DNA of 64,000 nucleotides from Blastomussa wellsi. Taxonomy: Eukaryota > Cnidaria > Anthozoa > Scleractinia > Plerogyridae. A program made the position numbers and the translations under genes. The notes beneath the pieces were generated by a model that saw only the letters and a list, made by a program, of their open reading frames with translations, ran no database searches and had not been told where the DNA came from. The stretch covers positions 4,423,768 through 4,487,767 of the forward strand of contig OX393563.1 of NCBI GenBank assembly GCA_947652115.1. Reading direction: 5' to 3'. Of the stretch, positions 27,501 to 42,500 are shown one piece after another (the first letter of the stretch is position 1; every line of letters begins with the position of its first letter).

Positions 27501-30500
27501 TCGATTGAGAACGTTTGCAGTACACTGCATTGCCGGTAACTAGCCGGTAACTCAAATGAAAAGTGGCTTCTCTAGTTATTTTATTGTATTGTTATCTATC
27601 GGTTGTGTATGTTTTTTTAACCATCATCACCACCGCCACCGTCACCGTCACCGTCACGGCGACTCGCCGTTTCTTTTGAAGTTCGTAACTTAGATGTGGA
27701 ATTGTATTGCATATCAGATTCCTTAGTTACAAGGCTTAGGTTGTTAAAAGGGTATAGCATTACATACATGATAAATAAGTGGCAGAAGTGGCAGCTTGAT
27801 GCTGTGTGCAAACAATAGTTACAACAAGACAAGACTGCTATTCACTTTTAAACCCTATGGTAGGTCAAACTGATTGCATTGCAAGGAGGTTCCAGGTATT
27901 CTAACAAGAATAATAAATCTGATTCTGACACAATGATGTATCTTAAATAGATTGAGAAGCCTTCGAGCTCTATTGTATATACGCATTGCGCACCTAGCTT
28001 GTAGGGCGCAGGCGCAAGGAGGCCAGGCGAGGGCGGACGCCATGATGTAGTAAAGGTTTTGTTTTCTAACTCAACGTCTTGTCTTGTCTCCCGACAATAC
28101 CATATTTTGGCGACGAGGATGGCGGAGATCACGTCTATTCCACCCTTCGATGCCTTCGATCAAGCCGGTAGCGTGGGTCCGCGATGGACCAGATGGAAAC
28201 AACGGCTACAGTATTACATTGATGCTCGTGGAATTACAGTCGACAACCGCCAAAGAGCTTTACTTCTTCATCTTGCCGGACCAGCCGTCCAAGATATCTT
28301 CGCTACACTTTCTGACACGGGCACTACTTACGCCGACGCAGTTGCCGCACTGGAAACGTATTTGTCCCCCCAGAAGAACCTACAGTTCGAGCGGCACTCA
28401 TTTCGACAGGCACATCAAGCTGCCAGCGAACCTGTGGATCAATACGTCACACGTCTGCGCCGTCTGGGCGAAAACTGTGAATTCGACAAGTATTCTCTCG
28501 ACGAAGCCATCAAGGACCAGTTGATTGAACACTGTTCGTCCACTATACTCCGTAGACGCCTCTTGCGTGAGAAATCCTCAGCTACACTGAGTTCTTTGTT
28601 GGACATCGCTCGATCGATGGAGTCAGCGAACTTTCAAGCTGCGAACATTGAAGAAACTTCGCCCCAGGACCACTCCGCACACGCTCACCACGTTACGATG
28701 CCGGCGGACGAAGATGAACGAGCAAATTTTACCTCTGCCCGGCGACGACAGTGCACCCACTGTGGACAGGCAGCTGACCACAAACCTCGAACACCCAAGT
28801 GCCCAGCGTTTCGTAAGACCTGTTCGCAATGTGGAATTCTACATCACTTTGGTCGGGTTTGCCTCAAGAGAACACCAGCCTCTAGACACCCAGCACAGCG
28901 GGACGCCAACTCAAACATCCAGTACACATCCCTTGACAGTGAAAATCAGCATGACGCTTTTCAACTCAGCTCTAGTCAAGCAAAGGCGGATACTACCGTC
29001 ACCATTGAAGGTACCCCTGTTCAAGTTTGTATTGATTCAGGTGCAACAGCTAACACTATTGACTATGCAACTTATGAAGCACTCAGCACCGTCAAAACAT
29101 TGCCTTTAAAGCCCACAGATGTGAAACTTCGTCCATATGGCGAGGACAACCCTGCTCCAATTCCCCTCGCTGGATCATTCTTCGGATTAATCACTGCTCC
29201 TTCCGGGCAGAGGGATCTGACAAGGTTCCTAGTGTTGAAAGCTAGAAATGCTGGTTGTCTCTTGAGCCGTGAAACTTCCACACGCTTAGGAATGTTGCAT
29301 GTTGCTGCATCAATAAAATCTGAAAGTTATTCTGCCCATGGAGAATACAATTATCTCCTTGAGAAATTTCCAGCAGTGTTTAGTGGTGAGATTGGAAAGC
29401 TGAAGGACTACCAACTTGAGCTCAGCATCGACCCAACCGTACAGCCCATGGCTCAGAATTCACGCCCTACGCCAATACACTACCGTGCCAAGGTAGAGGC
29501 TAAACTGAAACAACTTGAAGACCAAGATATAATCGAGCCTGTCACTGGCCCTACACCTTGGGTGTCACCAGTTGTAATTGTTGATAAGCCAAACGGAGAT
29601 ATCAGACTGTGTGTAAATATGTGCAAACCCAACGAAGCCCTCCTTCGTACACACCACCCGTACCCAACTTCAGAAGAAATTCTCCAGGATCTGAATGGAT
29701 CCAAGTTCTTTTCTAAGATCGATCTTAAGGAATGCTACCACCAAATTGAGCTGGCCGAATCTTCCCGCCACCTGACAACATTCAAAACCCATATTGGTCT
29801 CCGCCGCTACAAGCGCCTCCCATACGGAGCATCAGTTGGATCAGAGATCTGCCAACACGTAATTGGCCAAGTCTTAGAAGGATGTTCAAACGTCAGGAAC
29901 ATTGCCGACGACATCCTCGTCCATGGCACCACTAAAGAAGAACATGACACATCTCTAGAGAGCACATTACTTCGTCTTCAAGATAACAATCTCACAGTGA
30001 ACCCAGCAAAGTGTTTATTTGGTGTCACAGAACTGAACTATTATGGATTTCACATCTCAGCACTCGGAGTGTCACCAGATAAGGATCGAGTACAGGCAAT
30101 CAAACAAATGCAGCCTCCCAGCAGCGCTACTGAAGCAAGAAGCTTTCTAGGATTAGTAAACACAGTGGCCCGTTTTGTTCCCAATGTGGCTACCATGACA
30201 GAACCTATACGTAGACTGACACACAAGAACGCTCCATGGTCATGGGGTCCTGTACAATCAGAAGCCTTTGAAAAGCTGTGTAACCTCATTTCGAGTGACA
30301 CTGTTCTAGCTCATTTTGACCCCTCCTTACCAACTCAAGTACGCCACGACGCTTGCAAGATCGGAATCAGCGGCGCCTTAACTCAGAAGCACCCTGACGG
30401 ATCTATACGCCCTGTGGCATTTGCAAGCCGTAGCCTTTCCCCCGTAGAGCAGCGCTACAGCCAAACAGAAAGAGAAGCCTTGTCGGGAGTCTGGGCGTGC

Positions 30501-33500
30501 GAAAGATTCCATTTTTACATTCACGGCAGCCAGTTCGACTTGGTTGGTGATCACAAACCTTTGGAAGTTCTCCTAAATGGTCGTGGTAACCCATCCCCGA
30601 GAATTGAACGTTGGCGATTACGACTTCAGCATTACAACCCACGAATCGTTTACCAACCCGGCATCCTAAACGCTGTTGACATCCTGTCACGCAAACCACT
30701 CCAGACTGAGACGTCCAGAGACCTGGTAGAGGACTACGTCAACTCTCTTATCGTGGATTCTCTCCCTTCTGCAGTCACCCTCCAACAACTACTAGTGGCA
30801 TCAGAATCTGATCCTACATTGAACACCGTCAAAGATTGCCTTGACACTGGCAACTGGTCAGCTGCACCACAACCCTTCCAAGTTCTAAGAGAAGAACTTT
30901 CTCAGAAACGAGGCCTTGTTTTGAGAGACAACCGCATTGTCATTCCACATGCAATGCGCCCCCGCATTCTTGAACTTGCACACGAAGGGCACCAAGGTAT
31001 CACCAAAGTTAAGCAGCACCTGAGGCAAAGAGTTTGGTGGCCTGGTATGGATTTAGAGGCAGAGAGATATGTACGTGAATGCCTTAGTTGCCAAATCGTG
31101 GGCCCAAGGCCCCCCCCAGAGCCCCTGAGGATGACTGACCCGCCACGACAAGTTTGGCACACAATTCATGTTGACTACTGTGGCCCGTTCCCAACAGGTG
31201 AATACCTCTTTGTTGCAGTTGATGAAACTTCCAAGTATCCTGAGGTTCATGTTACACACTCAAGTTCAGCAGCCACAGCTATTACTCATCTCAATCAAAT
31301 GTTCGCAACACATGGCATTCCTGAGGTTATTACGTCTGACAACGTCCCCTTCGGATCTGGCGAGTTTACAGCATGGTGCAAACAAATGGGCATCAAACAT
31401 CGCAAAATCACGCCTCTTTGGCCAGCTGCCAATGCTCAAGTAGAGCGGTTCAATGAAACCTTGGAGAAAACCATCCGAATTGCTAATGTAGAAAGGAAGA
31501 ACTGGCGTTCTGAACTGTTTGTTTTCTTACTGAACTACCGAAATACCCCACACTCATCCACGGGTGTGTCACCTGCATCCCTGATGATTAATCGTCACAT
31601 CCGTACCAAAATCCCATACCTGGATCTTTCTCGCCCTTCAAAGATGCTTCGAACCGCATGTTCCAATGATAATCGTAGAAAGTCGAAGGCAAAGGAGTAC
31701 ATGGACAAACGACGCAAGGCAACTCCTTCTGCCATTCAACAGGGGGATCAAGTACTGTTGCTTCAAAAACGCGCCAACAAATTATCTACACGATATGACC
31801 CACGGCCTTTTACTGTTGTCAAGAAAAAGGGGGCTAGCGTCGAACTTTCCAGAGGAGAGGCACGATTGTTCCGGAATTTATCCATGGTCAAGAAAGTAAT
31901 CCCTTCAACCCGGAACACTGAACAGTCCTCAAGACCCGCTCGAGAACTACGAATCCCCAGAAATTTGAGTATTACCGTGCCGGAAACTGGATATTCTCAG
32001 AGGCCTTCCCGAGACCGACGTATTCCCAGTTATCTGAACAGTTATGTTTTGGAATAGGACATTTCATAACTTTGCTCATTCAGGCTTTCACAGTTTAACC
32101 ATAGTTTGTTGTTGTTCTTGTTATCTTACTTTACCCGAAAAGGAGGATATTGTATATACGCATTGCGCACCTAGCTTGTAGGGCGCAGGCGCAAGGAGGC
32201 CAGGCGAGGCGGACGCCATGATGTAGTACGCTAGTAAAGGTTTTGTTTTCTCACTCAACGTCTTGTCTTGTCTCCCGACAATACCATAAGCTCCATTACG
32301 TGGAAACATTACTTACTAGTAGAGCAGAGTGGTTTTGTACTGTTTGTCTCCCACGTTGGCCACGTGACATTGTGGTCACTTATCGTAATTATTGTCGTAG
32401 GGTCCACAAGGCTCAAGAGGTGGAAGTGGACCTAAAGGCGCCCAAGGAAGACCGGTTTGTTGTCTTTTAACGTGGTTGCATAAAATAATTACCATGTGGT
32501 GTGATGTATAGAGGATCTAGGGTATTTCTGGCGATAAGCAGTTGAAATTTTGCAATTAAATTTACCAGCATCAGATTTAGATTCGATTAAATCGTGTTTT
32601 AGATGTTTGCTGTGATATGAAATCATCTGGCATCATTTTGTTTTGAAAGGCATTTAGGCCAAATAAAATTTTAAATCAAGTAATATACAGTCGAGCTTGA
32701 TTTCAAGTTCAAGTATTTCACCTACTGGTGTACAACAATACAGGCGGTACATGAATCAAAATCATTGAAAAGGAAATTTAAGAGATGATTATGTTAAAAC
32801 TGGTGAAAATAAAACGTATTAAAATACAGCACTATTGCACTATTTTATATCACTCCTTACATTTATAGAACATCGCCACAGAAGCATAGATGAAAAAGTT
32901 CATCTTCCATTCGACGAAACTAATATAAGCTGTTGGATTTTTCTTCTGTAGGGCGGGAGAGGAGAGAAAGGAATGAAAGGACAGGCTGGACAGAATGGAG
33001 AAAGGGTGAGTAGTCTTATCACAAACAAAAGGTTTTTTAATTCAATGGATAGTTTTTAAATAGGGGTACTGCAAACCTTTTGAAATACGCTCACACCTCG
33101 CTTGCATGTGTAGCCTTTTTCGTGAATTGGATGGAAGATTGCACCTCGTTGAAAGTGTTTTAGTATTAATAAGAGCGATTTTCAATGAGTGTCGTAAAAC
33201 CAAAATCAAAGTAGGCACTCTGGCCTGTCACAAAAGACATAAACAATCCAGTGAACCAATCAGAATGCAAAACAAATACATGAATTTGGCACAAAGTAAA
33301 GAAAAAATGCGCAAGTGATCGAAGGCTTCGCGATTGGTTTTGGTTTTAATTTACTTCTGATTGGTTCAAAGAGTAACAAATATTTTACTAAGCGTAATAA
33401 TGCAACACATACAAGACCAAAACAAAGGCAAAATAGTTAAAATCGCTCTTTGACGATTAAGACAAATGCCAATAAGCTCTATGCGTACAAGTGATGAAAA

Positions 33501-36500
33501 CGTCAATAGGAGTCTGTGGGCATTTCTACCTGTCCACTAGCGTGGCTAATGTCTGTACAACTTTTTCTGTCTGACGTATAAGCTCGGCTTGTAGAATAGG
33601 ACTGTCGTATTTTGGAAAGAGCAAGAATATTGTCAGAATATGGATACTTTGAAATTCATTTTTTTAGAAAATTTTGGAAGATTCAATTTTCTTTGAATGT
33701 CTTGCCTTGGCATTAAAAAAACTCTTTGTGACTAAACGTTTGTTCCTCTAATTCACAGTAAAACTAACTTACAAATGTGATTGTAATAATTATAGCCTGC
33801 GTAGCCGGCGGGATTTGTGGGCGCGAGCTACTCACTCAGCATTCGCGGGCGAAGCCCACTAGGTCAAGCGGCGAAGCCGCGCGAGGGGAAATTTCCCGTC
33901 TGCCTCATTGCTTTCGGGTTTTGCTAGCCGCCCACTTTTATCGCCTTCAGTGATCTAATTAAATAAGCCAATCAGAGAGCGAGGTGTAATGTGTCTATTG
34001 ACAAGTTTGTGTAGTGCGAACAAACCTCAAAACCGCAAACTAATTACTAATCCTACGTTCGTGACATTAATTCGGTCTTCCAACCCTTTTTTGCTTTCTA
34101 TTTATTTGTGATGGCGCTATTTGGAGGCGTTTTAAGTTGAGCACAATGTCTATAGGTCATAGGACTTCGCAGGTTTGCACGGATTCCCACGGGTTCCTGA
34201 CAGTTCCCTGTAGCTGTTAGAAGAATTTGACACCTTAGTAATTTGCATATGTTTTGTCCATGCGTTTTGTTTTGGCTCATTACTACTTTCACGATATGTT
34301 TAGCTCTCAAAATGTTAGCTCTGGAAGGACCAGAACTGAAATTTTCCGTGACGTTTATGACAACTTGCACTGAATATTTGCGATAAACGGACCCGTCTAT
34401 TAAATTTTAACGCAGATTTGTTGTTCGTGATCACAGATATTTTTCTGAGACCACCGGCGTGGAAAGATAAAGTATCAATTGACATTTGATTGGCATTTCA
34501 CCACTATCGGCCAATCCGAAATTCGCGTTCACCCGGTGAACGCATAATTCCAAAAAACCCATCCATCAGGGCAGGCGGGATTTCAAATCGACTCCTCACG
34601 GCTTTGCCGCACCGACGACGGCCTCTCCAAAAACAAAAGCACTTCGCCGCGAATCCCGCCAGCTACGCAGGCTATAATCATTATTATCTCCCTTGTTTGA
34701 AGTCCTTCACTTGCATTTAGAGTCTATCTTTTAGTTTACGTTCCCTCTGGCTCTCGTAGTGTTTTATATTGGCTGTTTTCTTTAATGCCATGGCCGTTGT
34801 TTCTGTGCTGTCTAGGGCCCACCAGGTGATGGAGGCAGAAGTGGTAGAGATGGAGAAAATGTATGTATGTCCTTTACTATGATATTAGTCCCAAATGTGT
34901 GAAATGAAGAGGATAGTTTCATCAATGCATATGCATTCTTTATGCCGAAAAGCACTCTTTTTATTAGAAAGGTATAAACTGGCAGCTCCTTTGTTACAAA
35001 TTTGTTAATGACCACCAAAAGATATGAAATAATCTAGGTGAACCGTGGAAGAAAGGGCGAACTGGACTTGTTTCAAATAGGAATTATTTAAATTATGCAG
35101 AAAAAAATTTCGCTTCATACGCACTTAAGGTGGCTCAAAACAGTTTCCAGCACTATCCAAGACTTACGATTCTAATGAGTCATTATAATCACTCTTTATC
35201 AGTTGGTGCTACAATCATGGTATCAAAAACTGCCCAATCATTGGTGAACACGTTATCATTTTCGTTACATAATAGGTTACCATAGAAACAATATGACCTG
35301 CTAAAAACACACAACCCCTTCACAGAATTTTTTTAAACTTTGCAAAACGTTGCATCTTGTCATGCTTATCAAAATTCAAAAATTAAAAATGGGGGTCACC
35401 GAGCTCGTTTTTGAGTTATAAGCAGTTAAAGCTAAAATTAAGGGTGTTTTTAGCAGGTCATATTGTTTCTATGGTAACCTATTGTGTCACGAAACGTGTT
35501 CACCAATGATTGGGCAGTTTTTTGATACCATGTAGCATCAGCTGATAAAGAGTGGTTATAATGACCCATCAAATTCTAAGTCTTTGAAAGTGCTGGAAAC
35601 TGCTTTGAGCCACCTTAAAGAAGTTGAAAAGAGCGCCTTAGAAAATGACATACAGGCTGCAACTGGATTCCAACCTCTTTGTCCTTTTTTTTTTGGATTC
35701 GAACCCATGTCCTTACCATTAAGCTATGGAGCCATTGGAAAAAGGGCAGTCGAGAAGTCTTTTAACTCTCTCGTGTGTGAAAATTAAGCCAACATCTTCT
35801 GGCACTTATGATTACTCCTTTAAATGCAGGGGCCACGTGGATTGGACGGAGCACCTGGCGACGTAGGACCGCCTGTAAGTTTTGGATTGTAACAAGTTTA
35901 AGGTCATTCCCCTGTATTGCACTGTGCATCCTTACGGCGCACGATTTGTCTTGTTCCAAAGTATGTCACATTTCATTTGGCAAATGTTATAGGAAACACA
36001 CAGTAGTTGTGATAGTGACGTTAATATTTCTTCCTCTGCAGAGTCAAACATTATAACCCATGTGTACATCAAAGAATGCTTCAATCAATAACTAAATGCT
36101 TCAATCAATAACTAAAATATTTAAGGGATCACACCAGAGTTTTATCCATTCAACTTTGTGTGGTTATCTTATATATATAAATGGTTATATTATAATTCAG
36201 TAAGTCCTGACTATGCGAGATCCTTCCGAAAGATTAAGATGGTTATGATCTTCTGCTTTAAGTCAAAATTTTATTTTAATCTGATATCTTTGAACATAAG
36301 AAACATCCCAATGGTGCTGAAAATGAAATATGTGCCAAACTGCACACTGTTAATGTCGAAAAGTCAAGGCGTTTCAGGGATGCTGTCCCTTAAATTCGAA
36401 AATACATACGGAGATCAATGATGGAAATTCTTGTGTTATGCCTAATGGACTTGCTGTGGACGAGTCTACTTGATTTTGATTATACGCAGGCTTGCTTACG

Positions 36501-39500
36501 AGTCGAACTCGAACAAGAAACGAGAAGTGTACAACTTTGAGGAAGTCTAGACTTTACCATGTTCTTTATTTAGGGGTTCCAAGGTCCACGAGGTGAAGCC
36601 GGGCCACAAGGCAGGCCTGGAATGACGGTGAGAATTAATGTCAAAAAATGTAAGGCGCGTTACACTTGCCAATGTTTCTTCTCAAACGCATTCTTAGTTC
36701 GTCAAGTTAAAAACAAAGGAAATGACAGCCGTGACCGTGGTTTGGAAATGTGATTTTTACGATTTTATTTCTTCGTTTTCTCCGTAGTTAGTTTCGATTG
36801 AGAAGATATATCAAACACTCAAGACAGTATTTCATCACATTTCCAAACACCTCGAAGTTCATCAAAACTACTCCACTGGGTGTGGTATTTCCGTCTCAGT
36901 GTTTGGTAATGTAATGAAACCCTGTCTGTCGATTTTGATATATTTCTTGCAATGTTTCGTAATAATTTCCTTTGCGTGACACCCCTAGGCAACGCAAATT
37001 TGTTGCAGCATTTTCCATAAGATTCTACTAAATGTGCAACATTTGCTGCACAAAAAAATGTCCGAGGCATGTACAGTTTTTAGGGCGCGTCACATTGAGA
37101 AGAGAGTTCAAAATATCAAGCGCAGTGGAGTAATTTTGATGACTTTCGATGATGGTTGAGATTTCCATTGTTTCAACTTTGATGAATTATTGATACGTTT
37201 GAGAACCGCAGCTGAGATGAGTCAAATGCAGGATATTGAACTTTGTGATTGACAACATAGTTGAGCATTTTCTGTAACTTAATGGTAGGGCCCACAAGGA
37301 CTCGCTGGACCCTCTGGCAAACCTGGTGCACAAGGAGCTGCGGTAAGTGCATTTTTAAATTACTTTGTTCCCAATGTAAATTACATCGATCTAACGAAAT
37401 TTAGTTTGCAAGCAACTCTTTCATGATGGTAAAATAATAGTAGCCTAAAAAAAAGAAAAGCCAAAGGTTGACAAGTCTTAAAAATAAATGTCTTTTGGAG
37501 ACGATTAAGATTTGCCGCCTACTTGTCGGCTTTTAATTTAGTTAACATAAATGAAGTCATCTTTGGTAATGTATAAAATTGCCTTCAAATCAAACGAAAC
37601 CTTAAAATAGTGGTTTGCCAAGGTAGAAAAACGCCAAACAGGTGACAGTTAACTGAGAACAAACAAGGATTGGCTTTGGATGGCAAAGATTGAGAAGGAC
37701 TGTAATGGACAAACTTGAAAGATCGTGACAGAACTCCTTTAAGTGCTAATTACAATCCATTTTATTGTTGCCAGGGACCTGAAGGCCCAGTAGGAGCAAC
37801 AGGGCCAGTTGGCGAGAAAGGAAACACTGTAAGTACGGATGACAAATTCATGGCTTGAACAATAAGTGCAAATTTTAGAAAATTGAATTCGGTTTTGCTC
37901 TTGTTTACAATCTTGTCGTGTGGTACTCGGGAGAAAAGAGATATGGTGTTTAAAGCCGACAAGGTCAGCTACCAGCTGGACTCTAATGATTATGTGGGAG
38001 CAGTAAAATTCGTTGCAACTCCTTATTGTCACCTCGCCCTCGAAAACGAACCGGAACCCTGGAACCAAGAATTGGATAACAATTCTATTGTTTTTGATAA
38101 GTATGGTAGATGTTGTCAAAGGCTATGCTAGCCTGCGTGCAGCTGTCTACGCTATGTAGGAGCATTTAGAGCTGTATCTTTCTCTATACACGACATTTTG
38201 TTCTTGTTGTTTTCAGGGTCCGGAGGGTGAGGTTGGACCTGTCGGAGCTCCAGGAAGACCAGGTGCTGATGTAAGTAAACATGTTGCCAGGAAAGCTTAT
38301 TTTTGTGAATTGAGCCATGCTATCTATGGTTACTCTTTCTTGAGTGTTTTAAGAAAACAGTGTTTTCTGAGTGGCTGATTTTGTGGCACTCTTGAAGGAC
38401 TTAGCAAAATTCATCAGTGTCGATGCGGTTGAGCATGTATGTCCTTCTGGCTTGAAGACTTCAAAACCCATTCACTCGACAACCGGCTCTTAAAAGAAAT
38501 AATTTTTTCTCATCAAAAGGGAATGGCACCGTTTTTCAGCATACAATTTTGGATGTTTTCTTCCTGAAACCTGGTTGCAATTTAGGAAGAAATAAATTTC
38601 TATGAATAATGAGAAATTGTCGTCTGTTGGTTGTTTGCCTTTGTGCACCGTTTATCCTTAGTCTCCTTGTTTGGCAAGTAGAATTTAATTAACAATTAGA
38701 CTACGAGCCCGAGCTTTCTATGAGCGAATAGTCAGTGAGAAGCAGCCAAGTTGACTATTGCTCATCGGAAACGAGGGCGAGTAGTCTAATTATTTATTAA
38801 TAAAAATCTACTTGTATACTAATGCAAATGCCGCAATCTGATTGTCCGAGCTACTGCAAACTATCTGCCATTAGAGTGCAGTGGTTGAAGGTCGTCTTCA
38901 AAATGGTGACCGAAGGCCTCATCAACTATCACCTCATAGAAATCGAGAGCGAATAATCTAATTGTTAAGTAGAAACTCTTAAGTAGTTTAACTTTTACTG
39001 TTATTTTGTATATTTTAGTACAGTTTTATTTCTTATTATTTTAGAGTTGGCGTGATGTCCCATACGACTTTGCCGACATAACGATATTTAGATTTAGATT
39101 TAGAAGGGTTGAATTCCAAAACCTTCAATTTTAATATGTACTTTTGAGCCAAAAAATCAGGAAAGAATCTTGCCTTCAAAGATCAACATGTGCGATCGTT
39201 TTTCATCGGCAAATAGAAAACAGTGGGAGAACCAATCAGATTCACGGATTTCCAATAGAACACAGCTGAGTTTCTACTAAATAGTATTACAAACTTTAGA
39301 ATATTTATCTCGTAAACAGCTTTTATTTATAGATTATCTATGAATACACTTTTACATTATGTTATAATACCCTATCTAAATTCAGTTTATTTAGTGTATA
39401 TTGATCTATCTATCTTGACACTCCACAGGGGCCGCCAGGCGAAGCAGGGCCTGTTGGCGAACGTGGGCCAATTGGCGATAAGGTAAATAAAACCTGAAAC

Positions 39501-42500
39501 ACAGCAAGCAAACAGGATTAGAACAGTTTTCATTTGTCTGAGTGGCGTATAACCAAAACCATATCTGGCCATATGACAAAAGACGCAATCAAAACTGGAA
39601 GAAAAAAACATGTAGCTTTTGCGAAGCATGGCAAGTTACGTGTGTGAGCGAGTCCTGGTTGCTTTTGGTTTTACTTCTGATTGGTCAAGAAAGTGGCACA
39701 AGTATTTTTTTTAAGTCAGTTACTTTCGGTCGTAATACAAAACCAGAGCTTATGCAAATTACTCCTGGCAATGGCTTATGTGCAAGCCTCTCTAAAAGGC
39801 AAGAACTGACCAGTTATTTAAAATAGCCACTAATATTAAAAAGTAACATAACTTTCCCCTTAAGTTTCGACGTCTGAGGCACACGACATGGGTAGCGTTG
39901 GTAGCAGTTTTACCATGATATGAACTGTTATGGCGTCAGGTTAGGGTTAGGGAGGAGAGGAGGACATTAGAGCAGCAGATTAAAGCAGCATGAACGTTAC
40001 ATGTCATGTACCAACGCATATCCGAGACACATCCTTGCCAAGAGGCTCTCATAAACGACATAGAGCAACTTCTGAACGCCCCGAGGCGAATCTTGGAGAG
40101 ATTGGAAAGCCCATCCTCGTAGTCACTTTCCTCATTAATATAGCAGTATAGGCTTTCCAATCTCTACAAGATTCGCCTCAGGGCGTTCAGAATTTGCTCT
40201 ATGTCGTTTATGAGAGCCTCTTGGCAAGGATGCGTTGGTACATGACATGTAACGTTTCTATCTCCTTGATAAGAACTCAGCTTGGTCGCCATCTCGTACC
40301 TCCAAGCATGCAGTGTATTGACTGAAGACAGACAGCATATTTGCGAAAAACTCTTCTGCGTTTGGAATGAAGAAATTCGTGGCCGCCGCCATGTTGTTTT
40401 TCGTGCGGCTAGTTCCAAGACTTCTCCTTGGTCGATCAGTCAAGAAAGAGCTCATCACCAGGCTTTCTTGATATATAAAAATGTTATAAATTGTTTTGAC
40501 ATAAATGTATTGAAACTTGACATGAGTATAAAAGACTTGATGTATAAAAATATACCTTGACATAAATATATGGAAACTTGACATTGATATATAAAAGACT
40601 TGATGTATAAAAACATACCTTGACATAAAAATGGTAATGTTGATATTTTGTCACATTTGTGACAAGCATGCAAATGCTAAGCTTCTTGCTAGATATTGAT
40701 GCAGTTCGCAATCTGTTGCATTCAGTCCTGACAACGCAATTCTCTCACGCTTCTTTAGGGAGAAACGGGTCAGCCTGGAATTCCCGGACGAGACGGTCCT
40801 TCAGGACTCAGGGTAAGAGAAAGTATCCGTTTGAATATCTAGGTGATATCCATGATACTGTTTTACAAATGCGTGTTTCCTAACTTGTTTTTCTTGTTTG
40901 TTTACCAGGGAGCTGCTGGGGATCCGGGCAGTTCGGGCCCCCCAGGACCGCCTGGGCCAAGGGTAAGTTATCTGTGCCGACCCCTGTATTCTATGAGCCA
41001 TGCCAGCTAATGGCTCTCGGCTCATCACTGTCTGTTGTTGAATAATAATAATAATAATAATAATGACTGTTTATTAAAAACTCATTGCAGCAATATACAC
41101 AATATAAGGCTGAATTACTCAGTTACATACAATATTATATAATGCTAAAATAAAAATACAATAACTACTAAGATATAAATACAAAAACTATATCGCGTAA
41201 AAAAACAGTACACGTTACTAGATCTACTTGAAACCTGCGTGGTTTTGCTCTATCAGTGAAAATGCTGAGTGAGACCTAATTGATTTGCGGAGTAAGGTTT
41301 TTTGGCTGGATTTTACACTCTTCTTTCTGCTGTGAAGCATATCAGATACAAGCAATGTTCAGGTTCTACAGTGTGGTAAATCCTAACTTGTTCAAGGCAA
41401 AAAAACACTTTGGTTACCGTGAATTGTTTTGTTCAAGACGTTCACGTTAAGCCAATATTTTAGAAACCGCCAAACTACCGGTATTGCGATAAATTCATTA
41501 TTGTTGAACAGGTGTTGAACCATTACATGAAACATTCCCTTTGACAAGGCCACTTTCATTTATTTTGTAATGTGACAACCGCCGTTTAAAACTTTAAAGG
41601 AAAACGAAGGCACAAATTGACCATTTTTTTCTTATAGTTCTGACCACGTACAATGATGTTTTAAAGTTTTTTTCGGTATTTCAGTCTTTTTTCGTTTCCT
41701 AAAGACCCGTTTATAGCCTGATTTTAGGCTATTGGCATTGCGGCTCAGAATGGGTGGGTGTGACAATCCTTATGACTTCAAGGAACGACAAGAACAGCAT
41801 AAACTCAACTCAACTTTAATGTCGGCCATGAGGACCGCATCGACTCAGGCAAAACTACATTACTTGTGAGCCCGCACTCTAACTCAGCAGCATTGCAACA
41901 TAATGTCACGCATATTGTCACATCTTTCCTCTCTTCAAAAAAATAAGCAACAATGGGCACGATATATTATAAACACAAACACAGTTAGAACATCTTAATA
42001 TGTCATGAAACCTAAATATAGTCCTGAAAGCGTTTCGGCATACGAATAGTTCTTCCTGATCTGGTACATGTCACAGGTGTTGCCTGTAAGCTTTCAGAGG
42101 GCACAGGGAAAGAGCCTTGGGCTTGCTCTAGCGGTTCGGAGCTACTGTGAGCCTCCTCTGAGGTTGATGGCTGCATCTCTTCAGTGGGTAAGGATATGGC
42201 CTGTTCGAACTTTCGTGGTGAGGATTCACTGGTCTTCACCAGGTGCCTTCGGTTTCTTCTATACACTTTGCCTTGTACATCTACTTCATAAGAACGAGGT
42301 GCAACTTGCTTTATTACAGTTGCTTTCTTCCACAATTTTTCTCTGTCAGTCGGTAATGGCCTCATACGAACGGTGTCATCTGATTGCAGGTTACCTAATT
42401 CTTTTGTCCCTTTGTTGTAATAGAGTTCTTGATACGACTTTCTTTCTTTTAATTTCTCCTCAGTACCTTCCACGATTTTGGGTTGGAGCAGTTTTCCAGC

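Larger units (their letters stand above)
27971..32288 (+). mobile_element. complete Ty3/gypsy LTR retrotransposon (4318 bp)
   Basis: The two LTRs (27971-28104 and 32148-32288) start tattgtatatacgcattg and end aataccata. A perfect 5-bp target duplication AGCTC flanks the element (27966-27970 and 32289-32293). A tttggcgacgaggatgg stretch just inside the 5' LTR is the likely primer-binding site. One gag-pol frame fills the interior. The LTRs differ by an 8-bp insertion (tacgctag type) and a few other changes, so the insertion is not brand new. It lies in sense orientation in the intron between H26 and H27. Confidence 0.93.

Noticed and set aside
28084..28524. Alternative + frame in the gypsy gag region
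   Set aside because: A shadow of the gag-pol frame; no Gag motifs in it.
40498..40629. Tandem repeat as a CRISPR array
   Set aside because: Two diverged 62-bp copies in eukaryotic intron DNA; no repeat-spacer structure.
41041..41400. A LINE 3' end after H37
   Set aside because: The (aat) microsatellite and A-rich tract suggest one, but no coding tail could be read.
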